5,185 bases of DNA from JAAYXU01 sp050942555 (GCA_050942555.1 JBMNNN010000153.1:1-5185), one strand, 5' to 3'; counted from the first letter of the stretch, positions 1 to 5,019 are shown. Translations and numbers: made by a program. The notes: generated by a model from the letters alone, not told the origin.

Positions 1-94
1 TGGGAGCCCCCTCCCAGCGGTCAATGGAGCCGATTGCCACCGCGTCGGCGCCCAGCGACAGCGCCAGTTCCTTGACTCTTTGTGCGTCCAACAT
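1..94 (-). CDS. N-terminal 31 codons of a QueG-like 4Fe-4S reductase-type protein (partial, cut by window edge)
   Basis: The start is an ATG (complement of 92-94). A purine-rich Shine-Dalgarno, GGAGAGGAG (105-113), lies 10 nt upstream. The 31 visible residues contain the stretch KELALSLGADAVAIGSIDRW followed by EGAP. This pattern (an amphipathic helix, then G-A-D-x-V-x-I-G/A, then D-R-W/F-E-G-A-P) is what I recall from the start of epoxyqueuosine-reductase-like and reductive-dehalogenase-like proteins with a double 4Fe-4S domain. The cysteine clusters that would prove this lie outside the window. The gene follows the permease gene at 140-1072 by 45 nt with no terminator between them, so it is probably the next gene of the same operon. 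The substrate and reaction cannot be read from this fragment. The coding call is firm and the family call is moderate. Confidence 0.6.
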   Translation of the reverse strand, partial: MLDAQRVKELALSLGADAVAIGSIDRWEGAP

Positions 95-139
95 TATTTG
101 TTTTCTCCTCTCCATTATTCCTGATCGGTCTCTCGCGGC

Positions 140-1072
140 TCACCCCTTGAGCGAGCCAATCATGACACCCTTCGTGAAGTACTTTTGTATAAACGGATAT
201 ACGAACAATATCGGAACTGTTGCCACGACGATGAACGCGTATTTAAGCAGGTCCGACATGCCCTGCAGCTTGTATATTTCCTCGTCGGTCATCGTGCTGA
301 GCATCTCGGTGCTGAACTGATTCTGTATGAGTATCTCCCGCAGAAACAGCTGCAGCGGCCACAGGTTCCGGTTGTTAAGGTAGAGCATCGCCGGGAAATA
401 GCTGTTCCAGTGGCCTACCGCGTAATAAAGCGTGATGACCGCTATGACCGCCTTGGAAAGCGGCAGCAGGATCGCGAAGAAGAACCGGAAATCCGAGCAT
501 CCGTCCACGACCGCCGCTTCATTGAGCTCGTACGGGATCGTATTCTGGAAGAATGTTCGTGTGATGACCATGTTGTATACCGAGACCGCTCCCGGTATGA
601 TGAGCGCCCAGGGCGTATTATACATTCCCAGATCGCGTATGAGCAGGAAGCTGGGGATGAGTCCACCGCTGAAGAGCGCCGTGAACGCAAACAGGAACGT
701 GAGCCATCCCCGGCCCGGCAGCGTTGGGCGCGAAAGAGCGTATGCGGCGCACACTGTCATCGCGACATTCCAGATCGTGCCCACCACCGTATATATGATC
801 GTGTTACGGTATCCCGTCCAGATCACGCGGTATTCGAACACCTTCTGATAGCTCATGACCGACGGTTCCACCGGGAGAAACACCACGCGGCCGTTGGTCA
901 CTGCCTGTCCCGACGAAAACGAGGACGACACCACGAATATAAGCGGGTATATGACGATCAGCGTCAGGAAGAAGATGAGCCCATATACGATCGTATAATA
1001 GATCCTGTCCGACGTCGAAAGCTTCAGCTTTGTGGGGGCAACAGATATTTTCTTTTCAGTTTTTGCAGTCAT
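140..1072 (-). CDS. ytcP: CUT1-family ABC transporter permease, YtcP/LplC/AraQ type
   Basis: This 310-residue integral membrane protein should form half of the channel of an oligosaccharide ABC importer. About six hydrophobic segments are visible, near residues 24-50, 90-112, 122-145, 155-172, 197-218 and 277-295. The cytoplasmic EAA loop that docks the ATPase is present: E185-A-A-V-V-D-G191, followed by the L-P at 203-204. The downstream H-W-N motif (221-223) and the C-terminal K-G-V-M-I-G-S-L-K-G tail are typical of the YtcP/LplC branch of the MalG-like permeases. The length is normal for the family. The ATG is 8 nt after an AAGGGAGG Shine-Dalgarno (1081-1088) that abuts the stop codon of the preceding permease. 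The 16-nt gap suggests translational coupling of the two channel subunits. The substrate is inferred only from the family, which takes up plant or host oligosaccharides. Confidence 0.95.
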   Translation of the reverse strand: MTAKTEKKISVAPTKLKLSTSDRIYYTIVYGLIFFLTLIVIYPLIFVVSSSFSSGQAVTNGRVVFLPVEPSVMSYQKVFEYRVIWTGYRNTIIYTVVGTIWNVAMTVCAAYALSRPTLPGRGWLTFLFAFTALFSGGLIPSFLLIRDLGMYNTPWALIIPGAVSVYNMVITRTFFQNTIPYELNEAAVVDGCSDFRFFFAILLPLSKAVIAVITLYYAVGHWNSYFPAMLYLNNRNLWPLQLFLREILIQNQFSTEMLSTMTDEEIYKLQGMSDLLKYAFIVVATVPILFVYPFIQKYFTKGVMIGSLKG

Positions 1073-1088
1073 GCCATCCGCCTCCCTT

Positions 1089-2060
1089 CTACCACAGGCT
1101 GGTATCGCCCGCGCGCCTGGCGATGGCGTTCACAGTCGATATGAGTATGAGGTTGATTACTGAGTTGAACAGCCCAATGGCCGTCGCGTACGGGTAGTCG
1201 GGTATGCTGGCCGTCAGGCCCACCTTGTACACGTAGGTCGATATGACCTCGCTTTTTGCCAGATTGAGCGTGTTCTGCATAAGCAGCACCTTTTCGTACC
1301 CGATCGTCATGATCGAGCCGGCGCGCAGTATCAGCATAATGACCGCGGTGGGCAGTATGCTGGGTATGTCGATGTGTATGACCCGCTGGAAGCGGCTGGC
1401 TCCGTCGATCGTCGCCGCCTCATGCAGCTCCGGGCTCACGCTCGACAGCGCCGCCAGGTAGATGATCGAGCCCCAGCCGAAGTTCTGCCAGATGCCCGAC
1501 CAGACATAAAGATGGATAAATCCGCTTGCCGACCCAAGTATATCCTTGGGATACGTGCCTGTAATCGTATTGACGAGCGAGCCGTAGAGGCCGCTGCGGG
1601 AATTCAGCACCTGAAAGAGCATACCTACCAGCACGACCACCGATATAAAGTGCGGCATATACGTGATGGTCTGTATGGCCCGCTTCATCCGTTCGTGCCG
1701 AAAGCTGTTCAGCAGCAGCGCGAACAGGATCGGAATCGGGAATCCTGCGAATATTGAATAGAACGATATCGATAGCGTATTGACTACCACCCGCCTGAAC
1801 ATACGCGAGCTGAAGAACTTGATGAAGTTGTCAAACCCGATCCACGGGCTGCCCCAGATGCCTTTCTTGTAATCAAAGACCTTGAATGCGAGCTGTATGC
1901 CCGTCATCGGATAGTAGCAGAAGATGAGCAGATACGCGATGGGCAGCAGCAGAAAAATATAAAGCTGCCAGTGGCGCAGTATGCGCCTGCCCAGCTTCCG
2001 ACCCGCGCCGGCGCCGGACCGGATGGTATAGCCCCCCTTGGCGGTTGCTATATTGTTCAC
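1089..2060 (-). CDS. lplB: CUT1-family ABC transporter permease, LplB/YteP type
   Basis: This 323-residue protein is the second channel subunit. A basic N-terminus (R21, K22, R25, R26, R29) precedes the first membrane segment (about 32-50). That segment is followed by the Y-Y-P-M-T-G-I-Q-L-A-F-K motif (49-60) and W-I-G-F-D-N-F (73-79), both hallmarks of the LplB branch. Further membrane segments lie near 96-118, 132-152, 183-205, 236-252 and 290-312. The EAA loop is E214-A-A-T-I-D-G220, with prolines at 233 and 237 in the expected I-P-x-x-x-P arrangement. The start is GTG (2058-2060). No ATG lies near it, and the next methionine (residue 52) would delete the first membrane segment. It pairs with the permease 16 nt downstream and with the binding protein upstream. 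The symbol is by similarity of type; the cargo is not known. Confidence 0.95.
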   Translation of the reverse strand: MNNIATAKGGYTIRSGAGAGRKLGRRILRHWQLYIFLLLPIAYLLIFCYYPMTGIQLAFKVFDYKKGIWGSPWIGFDNFIKFFSSRMFRRVVVNTLSISFYSIFAGFPIPILFALLLNSFRHERMKRAIQTITYMPHFISVVVLVGMLFQVLNSRSGLYGSLVNTITGTYPKDILGSASGFIHLYVWSGIWQNFGWGSIIYLAALSSVSPELHEAATIDGASRFQRVIHIDIPSILPTAVIMLILRAGSIMTIGYEKVLLMQNTLNLAKSEVISTYVYKVGLTASIPDYPYATAIGLFNSVINLILISTVNAIARRAGDTSLW

Positions 2061-2064
2061 AATA

Positions 2065-2072
2065 CCCTCCCC
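2065..2072 (-). promoter_or_regulatory. Shine-Dalgarno fixing the GTG start of the lplB-type permease
   Basis: The minus-strand sequence GGGGAGGG lies only 4 nt before the GTG at 2058-2060, or 5 nt if measured from the GGAGG core. The spacing is tight but usable, and no other start codon in this frame has a better site. The short spacing together with GTG suggests modest initiation. That would agree with the permease being made at lower levels than the binding protein. Confidence 0.6.
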
Positions 2073-2129
2073 TTTTTATGTGTCAGCAGATGCCTTATTC
2101 GGTATATTTGTCTAATTCCTGTCATTTTT

Positions 2130-2177
2130 GAAAACGGGTTTGCAGCGCGTCCAGATGGACACGCCGCAAACCGTTTC
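2130..2177 (-). promoter_or_regulatory. Long intercistronic stem-loop between binding-protein and permease genes
   Basis: In the minus-strand transcript the arms 2157-2177 and 2130-2152 pair over 21 base pairs around a 4-nt loop (2153-2156). Only two single-base bulges (2134 and 2138) interrupt the stem. Two of the pairs (2148 with 2161, 2144 with 2165) are G-U wobbles in the operon transcript but A-C mismatches if read from the plus strand, so the fold suits the operon RNA. A weaker A/U extension reaches 2124-2183. No U-tract follows the stem on either strand, so it is not a standard intrinsic terminator. By analogy with the malE-malF intercistronic repeats of enterobacteria, it probably blocks 3' exonucleases and stabilises the binding-protein mRNA, or causes partial attenuation before the permeases. 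Confidence 0.7.
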
Positions 2178-2199
2178 AAGAATCATCCGTGTCGCGGCT

Positions 2200-2214
2200 C
2201 CGGGCGTCGCCCGG
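2200..2214 (-). promoter_or_regulatory. Short GC-only hairpin downstream of the binding-protein stop codon
   Basis: The 15-nt palindrome CCGGGCGTCGCCCGG (plus strand) folds into a 6-bp all-GC stem with a 3-nt loop. It starts 32 nt after the stop codon of the binding-protein gene and lies 22 nt before the larger stem-loop at 2130-2177. It has no U-tract. I infer that it acts together with the larger stem-loop as a 3' boundary for a binding-protein-only mRNA. Confidence 0.5.
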
Positions 2215-2246
2215 TTCCCTGTTCAGACGACATGGCGCGCATTCGG

Positions 2247-3983
2247 TCAGCCGCCGTACATCCGGTCAAAGACGGTCTGTGCGACATCCAGCACTTCGGG
2301 CAGTCCAATCGCGTCGAGTTCGTCCAGATAGGCCTGCCAGGCAGCGTCGTCATGGATATCGAGCTGGCCCATGCAGAAGGATGCCGTCGATTCGGTGACA
2401 TAGGACTGCAGGTTGGCCAGCGTCTCGGTGGTCGCGTTGGTCTCCTCGGTCGTGTAGATGAGCTTCGGAATGGCCATGTCCTTGGAGCCGGCGGCGGTGG
2501 CCGTCAGATAGTGGGGTATACACTGGGCGATCATAAACTCGGAGTTGATCTGGCCCTTGGGTACCACGCGGCCGGCAGCGATGCCGTACTGGCGGATGAA
2601 GGGACCGGCCTGATACCAGTGGAAGTTCTGCACGATCCCCCAGGGATCCTCGTGGATGATTACGTATCCGGGGAATCCTGCCTCCTCGTACCAGGCTTCA
2701 TACTGACTCATGTCGAGCTCAACGTCCTTAAGGTAATCCCAGTGCTGGCCCTGGTTGCCCCAGCGGGTCATGATGGACAGATCCTCGCTGACCAGCAGGT
2801 CGCCCAGCCGGAAAGCGGCCTCGGGCGTCTCGCATCCAGCGGAGATCATAAAGGCGATGTTGGCAACCGACGGAACAAAGCTTACGTAGCCGGTGCCGTC
2901 AGCCTGCTTAAGCGGCGCGATGCCGATGTAGTCCTCGACGCGCTGGGTCACTGTGGTGCCCGAGTCAATGATCGAGCCCACGATCGCGATCTCGGCGTTG
3001 CCCGCCAGGTTATTGTACATCGTAATATCCAGCGTGAACTGATAGTCGGGAATGAGGCCTTCTTCGATCAGCGAATGGATATACTTGAGGGCCTCGCGGT
3101 ATCCATCGGTATTGTAGAAGACGCCGACCTGGCCGTTGTTGTTGACGAAGTGGCTGTTACCCACGAACTGCCAGGCGGGAACCAGGCCCTGTATCCACGG
3201 AGCGGTCAGCGCATAGGGCTTGCCCAGCAGCGGGATTTCGTCGGCCTTGTTGTTTCCGTTCGGATCCTCGTTCTTGAACTTGACGAGCATTTCCTTGTAT
3301 TCATCGACGGTCTTGGGGATCTCGATGCCCAGCGCGTCCAGCCAGGGCTTGTAGACCCATACCTTGCCCGGGTTCTCGTTTCCGAGCGACTGGTTGTATG
3401 AGGGTATGCCGTATATGTTGCCGTCGGGCGAGGTGATCATGGGGATGAAGTCCACGCCGGTGCGCTCTTTGGCGATATTGAGATGGTACGCGCTGTGCTC
3501 ATAGTAATCGTTGAGCGGTATGATCGCGCCGGCCTGTCCCCACTGGTACACGTACGCGTCGCCGGGCGCGCGCAGTATCACGTCGGGCAGATCGTCAAAC
3601 GCGCCGCCCGCGACGACCGTGTTGATCTGCGTCGTCATTTCCGAGGAATAGAACTGGAACTCGAGGTCGAAATTGCCCTGTTCCTCGATGAGCTTGGTCA
3701 TATCATTGGTCTCGTAATCCAGTACGTTTGCGTTCTCGGTAAGACCGATCGTCAGCTTCACGGTCTCCTTGCAGATCGGAAGCACGCCGGGATCGTTCAG
3801 ATTCGGATCATGGTCGAAAGCGGGCGCCTCGGTCTCGGTGGGAGCGGTGGTGGCAGTCGACTGGGTTGTTCCCGGAGCATGGGTCGGCTCTGTGGTGGGA
3901 GTCCCCTCACCGCGCGTACAGGCGGAAAGCGCCAGCACAGCGGCAAGCAGCAGTACCAGTGTCTTTGCCAGGTTTCGTTTCAT
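2247..3983 (-). CDS. Extracellular solute-binding lipoprotein of a CUT1 oligosaccharide ABC transporter (LplA/YtcQ-like)
   Basis: This 578-residue lipoprotein should capture the sugar outside the membrane and hand it to the two permeases encoded next. Residues 1-21 are a lipoprotein signal peptide (K2, R3, K7, then a Leu/Ala core) ending in the lipobox L19-S20-A21-C22. Cys22 is the expected lipidation site. Residues about 23-57 are a Thr/Pro/Glu/Ala-rich linker. The binding fold begins near residue 70. D240-P-N-G-N-N-K-A-D-E249 looks like the EF-hand-like calcium loop common in this family. The Q-H-W-D-Y block (413-417) and the C-terminal helix with W549-x-A-Y-L-x-E-L are also typical. It is somewhat longer than Bacillus relatives of about 500 residues, mostly because of the linker. 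The ATG follows AAAGGAGAAAGG with suitable spacing. Its own promoter is at 4179-4206. The substrate is unknown; oligosaccharide is inferred from the family. Confidence 0.95.
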   Translation of the reverse strand: MKRNLAKTLVLLLAAVLALSACTRGEGTPTTEPTHAPGTTQSTATTAPTETEAPAFDHDPNLNDPGVLPICKETVKLTIGLTENANVLDYETNDMTKLIEEQGNFDLEFQFYSSEMTTQINTVVAGGAFDDLPDVILRAPGDAYVYQWGQAGAIIPLNDYYEHSAYHLNIAKERTGVDFIPMITSPDGNIYGIPSYNQSLGNENPGKVWVYKPWLDALGIEIPKTVDEYKEMLVKFKNEDPNGNNKADEIPLLGKPYALTAPWIQGLVPAWQFVGNSHFVNNNGQVGVFYNTDGYREALKYIHSLIEEGLIPDYQFTLDITMYNNLAGNAEIAIVGSIIDSGTTVTQRVEDYIGIAPLKQADGTGYVSFVPSVANIAFMISAGCETPEAAFRLGDLLVSEDLSIMTRWGNQGQHWDYLKDVELDMSQYEAWYEEAGFPGYVIIHEDPWGIVQNFHWYQAGPFIRQYGIAAGRVVPKGQINSEFMIAQCIPHYLTATAAGSKDMAIPKLIYTTEETNATTETLANLQSYVTESTASFCMGQLDIHDDAAWQAYLDELDAIGLPEVLDVAQTVFDRMYGG

Positions 3984-4069
3984 GATTGGGCCTTTCTCCT
4001 TTCATATTTGAGTATTTGTTTCCTCACGGTTCTCCTCGGCCAGTCTGTTAGGCTTGTTCTCATGCTCAC
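3980..4069 (-). other. Possible leader peptide ORF overlapping the binding-protein start
   Basis: In the leader of the operon an open frame runs from a GTG (4067-4069), or an in-frame ATG (4061-4063), to a TGA at 3980-3982. It encodes 29 or 27 residues, nine of them Arg or Lys. The TGA overlaps the binding-protein ATG as ATGA, the classic arrangement for translational coupling. A perfect anti-Shine-Dalgarno complement, AAGGAGGT (4083-4090), lies 13 nt before the GTG. A weaker GGAG lies 5 nt before the ATG. The last third of the frame reads through the purine-rich ribosome site of the binding-protein gene, so its Lys/Arg content may be a by-product and the frame may be open by chance. I list it as a candidate only. 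Confidence 0.25.
3996..4000 (-). promoter_or_regulatory. Shine-Dalgarno of the binding-protein gene
   Basis: AGGAG lies 12 nt before the ATG at 3981-3983, within the longer purine run AAAGGAGAAAGG (3991-4002). The AAAGG part at 3991-3995 is only 7 nt away, so ribosomes could dock at either block. The start is also fixed by the signal peptide, which begins directly at this methionine. Confidence 0.6.
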
Positions 4070-4082
4070 TCCGGGACGATCC

Positions 4083-4090
4083 ACCTCCTT
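4083..4090 (-). promoter_or_regulatory. Unspent perfect Shine-Dalgarno sequence in the operon leader
   Basis: The minus strand reads AAGGAGGT, a full match to the 3' end of 16S rRNA, but about 100 nt upstream of the binding-protein start. No ATG, GTG or TTG lies 5-10 nt downstream. The nearest start codons are a GTG 13 nt and an ATG 19 nt away, both opening the leader ORF. It may serve that leader peptide, act as a ribosome standby site, or take part in leader folding. Confidence 0.4.
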
Positions 4091-4178
4091 CCGCAGAAAG
4101 GCAAATATGGGTACACCGTAGTATAAACCAATGATGATTCCGAAACTATTCTGGTTCTATATGCCGAATCCCGATCTC

Positions 4179-4206
4179 ATTATATCATGATCGTTACCAG
4201 TGTCAA
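4179..4206 (-). promoter_or_regulatory. Consensus sigma-A promoter of the transport operon
   Basis: On the minus strand a perfect -35 box TTGACA (complement of 4201-4206) and a perfect -10 box TATAAT (complement of 4179-4184) are separated by 16 nt. The -10 is preceded by TGA, giving the extended TGn motif. Transcription should start near 4172, leaving a leader of about 189 nt before the binding-protein ATG. Such a strong core promoter with full boxes usually needs repression or leader control to be conditional. I see no convincing catabolite (cre) site or other operator overlapping it. Confidence 0.85.
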
Positions 4207-4221
4207 TATACAATCAGAAAC

Positions 4222-4257
4222 TTTTTTTGCGATATGAGTATATTTCTAAATTTTTTT
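4222..4257 (-). promoter_or_regulatory. Phased A-tracts / UP-like element upstream of the operon promoter
   Basis: Two seven-base A-tracts on the minus strand (complements of 4222-4228 and 4251-4257) lie about 50-56 and 79-85 nt upstream of the predicted start. They are 29 nt apart centre to centre, close to three helical turns. The nearer one sits where the distal UP-element subsite contacts the RNA polymerase alpha subunit. The pair may also bend the DNA. The sequence is seen directly; the role is inferred. Confidence 0.4.
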
Positions 4258-4459
4258 CTCAGTTAAACGCGAAACTTGTTTCAGGTCCGCGAATTCAACC
4301 TGAGGAAATCCCTTTGCTTCCACGATTTATCACAGCTCATAACAGCCTGAATGCTTCAGAGAGGGCGCAGCAAACAAACGACAATTTATGCCGATTCGTT
4401 TGCACGTTAGTGTAAAATAGTTCTGGGTAATAAGCGGGCATGACTACATGTCCCGAAGG
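4258..4459. other. Intergenic stretch without a recognisable gene
   Basis: I find no supported gene here on either strand. Plus-strand frame 4200-4415 (71 codons, GTG start) has no ribosome site and begins inside the operon's -35 box. A minus-strand frame of 34 codons beginning near 4442 also lacks a ribosome site. The only structure is a 7-bp inverted repeat, CAAACGA (4375-4381) and TCGTTTG (4396-4402), with a 14-nt gap. It might be an operator but could be chance. This is the upstream flank of the operon promoter, where a distal regulator could bind. Confidence 0.4.
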
Positions 4460-4490
4460 GAGCCTCCCGCCCCGCGGGGGCGGGAGGCTC
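4460..4490. repeat. Perfect 14-bp GC-rich palindrome without a terminator tail
   Basis: The arms 4460-4473 and 4477-4490 are exact reverse complements around the 3-nt loop GCG. A small CCCGAAGGG hairpin (4452-4460) abuts it on the left. On the plus strand the stem is followed by six As (4491-4496), not Ts. On the minus strand six Ts precede the stem. It therefore fits an intrinsic terminator on neither strand. It could be an eroded bidirectional terminator that lost its left arm, a REP-like element, or part of a small mobile element together with the adjacent inverted repeat at 4501-4565. Confidence 0.65.
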
Positions 4491-4500
4491 AAAAAAGGTG

Positions 4501-4565
4501 CAGGGATCGTCAATCCATGTTAATCTGTAAGCACAACTAGATACAGAATGGAGGGACGATCCCTG
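4501..4565. repeat. 65-bp inverted-repeat unit (CAGGGATCGTC ends) abutting a truncated gene
   Basis: An 11-bp perfect inverted repeat, CAGGGATCGTC (4501-4511) and GACGATCCCTG (4555-4565), encloses 43 bp. Inside it, TCCAT (4514-4518) pairs with ATGGA (4548-4552) and CTGTA (4525-4529) pairs with TACAG (4542-4546). The unit could therefore fold as one irregular stem-loop in RNA or as a cruciform. Both ends are flanked by TG, too short to prove a target duplication. The right arm ends where homology to a GNAT acetyltransferase begins, as expected if this unit, or the event that placed it, removed the N-terminal part of that gene. It may be a MITE-like remnant or a structured regulatory element. 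No transposase is present. Confidence 0.5.
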
Positions 4566-4822
4566 TGGAAACTTTGGGGAAAAGGGTATGCCACAGAGGC
4601 AAGTAAACGATTATATGCTATGGTTTTAAAGAATTAAGATTAAATAAGATTACAGCCGGTTGTTTGGCAGTTAATACTTCTTCTGAAAAAGTAATGATAG
4701 CATGCGGTATGGTGAAAGAAGCATCTTTTAGGAAGCATACAACCTTCAAAGGTGATTGGGTAGCCCGATATGAATATGCGATTCTAAGCATGCCGCTAAC
4801 CGCCTGTTCGCAAGGAAAATAA
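4563..4822 (+). pseudogene. GNAT-family N-acetyltransferase remnant (N-terminally truncated, frameshifted)
   Basis: From about 4566 the plus strand encodes W-K-L-W-G-K-G-Y-A-T-E-A-S-K-R-L, the acetyl-CoA-binding motif A (x-G-x-G/A) region of RimJ/RimL-type acetyltransferases. After codon 4611-4613 the frame is lost by one missing base near 4614-4615. It resumes in another frame at 4616 with C-Y-G-F-K-E-L-R-L-N-K-I and later C-G-M-V-K-E-A-S-F-R-K and Y-E-Y-A-I-L-S, ending at TAA 4820-4822. These blocks match the family order. Only about 86 codons remain of a usual 170-190, and the N-terminal half is absent. The last eleven residues do not look like the family and may follow a second frameshift near 4790. 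The gene is dead in this form. A sequencing error could explain the frameshift but not the missing N-terminus. Confidence 0.8.
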
Positions 4823-4864
4823 AGGAGCTTCGACGAACGTCAAAATACTCAAGCATTTTAGGGC

Positions 4865-4898
4865 TTGCACCCCCTTTGGAGATTTTGCACCCCCTTTG
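4865..4898. repeat. Tandem 14-bp direct repeat, possible insertion-sequence end remnant
   Basis: TTGCACCCCCTTTG occurs at 4865-4878 and again at 4885-4898, a 20-bp period. The second copy also forms a short inverted repeat, CCTTTG (4893-4898) with CAAAGG (4906-4911). Multiple short repeats near a terminus, with a GCACCCC core, are reminiscent of ends of IS21-family elements as I remember them. No istA or istB coding sequence is in the window. If the assignment is right, this is a solitary end left by a lost or eroded element. The repeat itself is certain; the family is a guess. Confidence 0.5.
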
Positions 4899-4947
4899 AC
4901 TCTGGCAAAGGATAATAGTTAAATCGTATCAATTATTGAGTCATTAG

Positions 4948-4995
4948 ACAAAACAAAAATCCCGACGGTATTTTCCGACGGGATTTTTGTTTTGT
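4948..4995. terminator. Bidirectional intrinsic terminator
   Basis: Arms 4948-4964 and 4979-4995 are exact 17-bp reverse complements, with the GC part CCCG/CGGG at the base of the loop side. A single A-A mismatch, then CGG/CCG, closes a TATTTT loop. The A/T-rich outer arms supply a U-tract for both directions, TTTTTGTTTT on each strand. It can end minus-strand transcription of the amidohydrolase gene, whose stop lies 43 bp away. In the plus direction it ends any transcript from the decayed acetyltransferase region. It insulates the two minus-strand transcription units from each other. Confidence 0.9.
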
Positions 4996-5019
4996 ATTAT
5001 TCATTTTTCATTATTCATT
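4996..5019. repeat. Short direct repeat ATTATTCATT (two copies, 14-bp period)
   Basis: ATTATTCATT is present at 4996-5005 and 5010-5019, separated by 4 nt, between the terminator and the end of the amidohydrolase gene. Low-complexity ATTATTCATT-type runs are prone to slippage and may vary in copy number between strains. No function is apparent. Confidence 0.4.

Noticed and set aside
185..1144. 319-codon open frame on the plus strand, rich in Arg, His and Glu
   Set aside because: It is antisense to the YtcP-type permease. The Arg/His/Asp-rich composition is the usual shadow of a hydrophobic membrane protein on the other strand.
2130..2177. Intercistronic stem-loop as an intrinsic terminator
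   Set aside because: The sequence after the stem on the minus strand is CAAAAATGAC and on the plus strand AAGAATC, with no U-tract. The downstream permease genes also have no convincing promoter of their own.
1971..3401. 476-codon open frame on the plus strand
   Set aside because: It runs antisense to the lipoprotein and lplB-type genes, shows no family motif, and its openness follows from the codon bias of the opposite strand. The minus-strand proteins here are clearly real.
4074..4083. GGGACGATCC shared between the operon leader and the right arm of the inverted repeat near 4554
   Set aside because: A 10-bp match between two places in a window of this size is expected by chance several times over.
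3483..4121. 212-codon plus-strand open frame reaching across the lipoprotein start
   Set aside because: It is antisense to a signal-peptide-bearing lipoprotein and its leader, with no recognisable domain and no good ribosome site.
4185..4200. Catabolite-repression (cre) site in the promoter spacer around TGGTAACGATCA
   Set aside because: It shares an A-A-C-G core with the cre consensus, but the spacing to the outer TG and CA is wrong and the symmetry is weak.
4200..4415. 71-codon plus-strand frame upstream of the transporter
   Set aside because: Its GTG start lies in the operon's -35 box, it has no Shine-Dalgarno, and the sequence resembles nothing I know.
4460..4496. GC-rich hairpin followed by AAAAAA read as a rho-independent terminator
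   Set aside because: The homopolymer run is on the wrong side: A6 follows the stem on the plus strand and T6 precedes it on the minus strand. Neither transcript would have a U-tail after the stem.
4865..4898. CRISPR-like repeat
   Set aside because: There are only two 14-bp copies with a 6-bp gap, far too short for repeats and spacers, and no cas genes are present.
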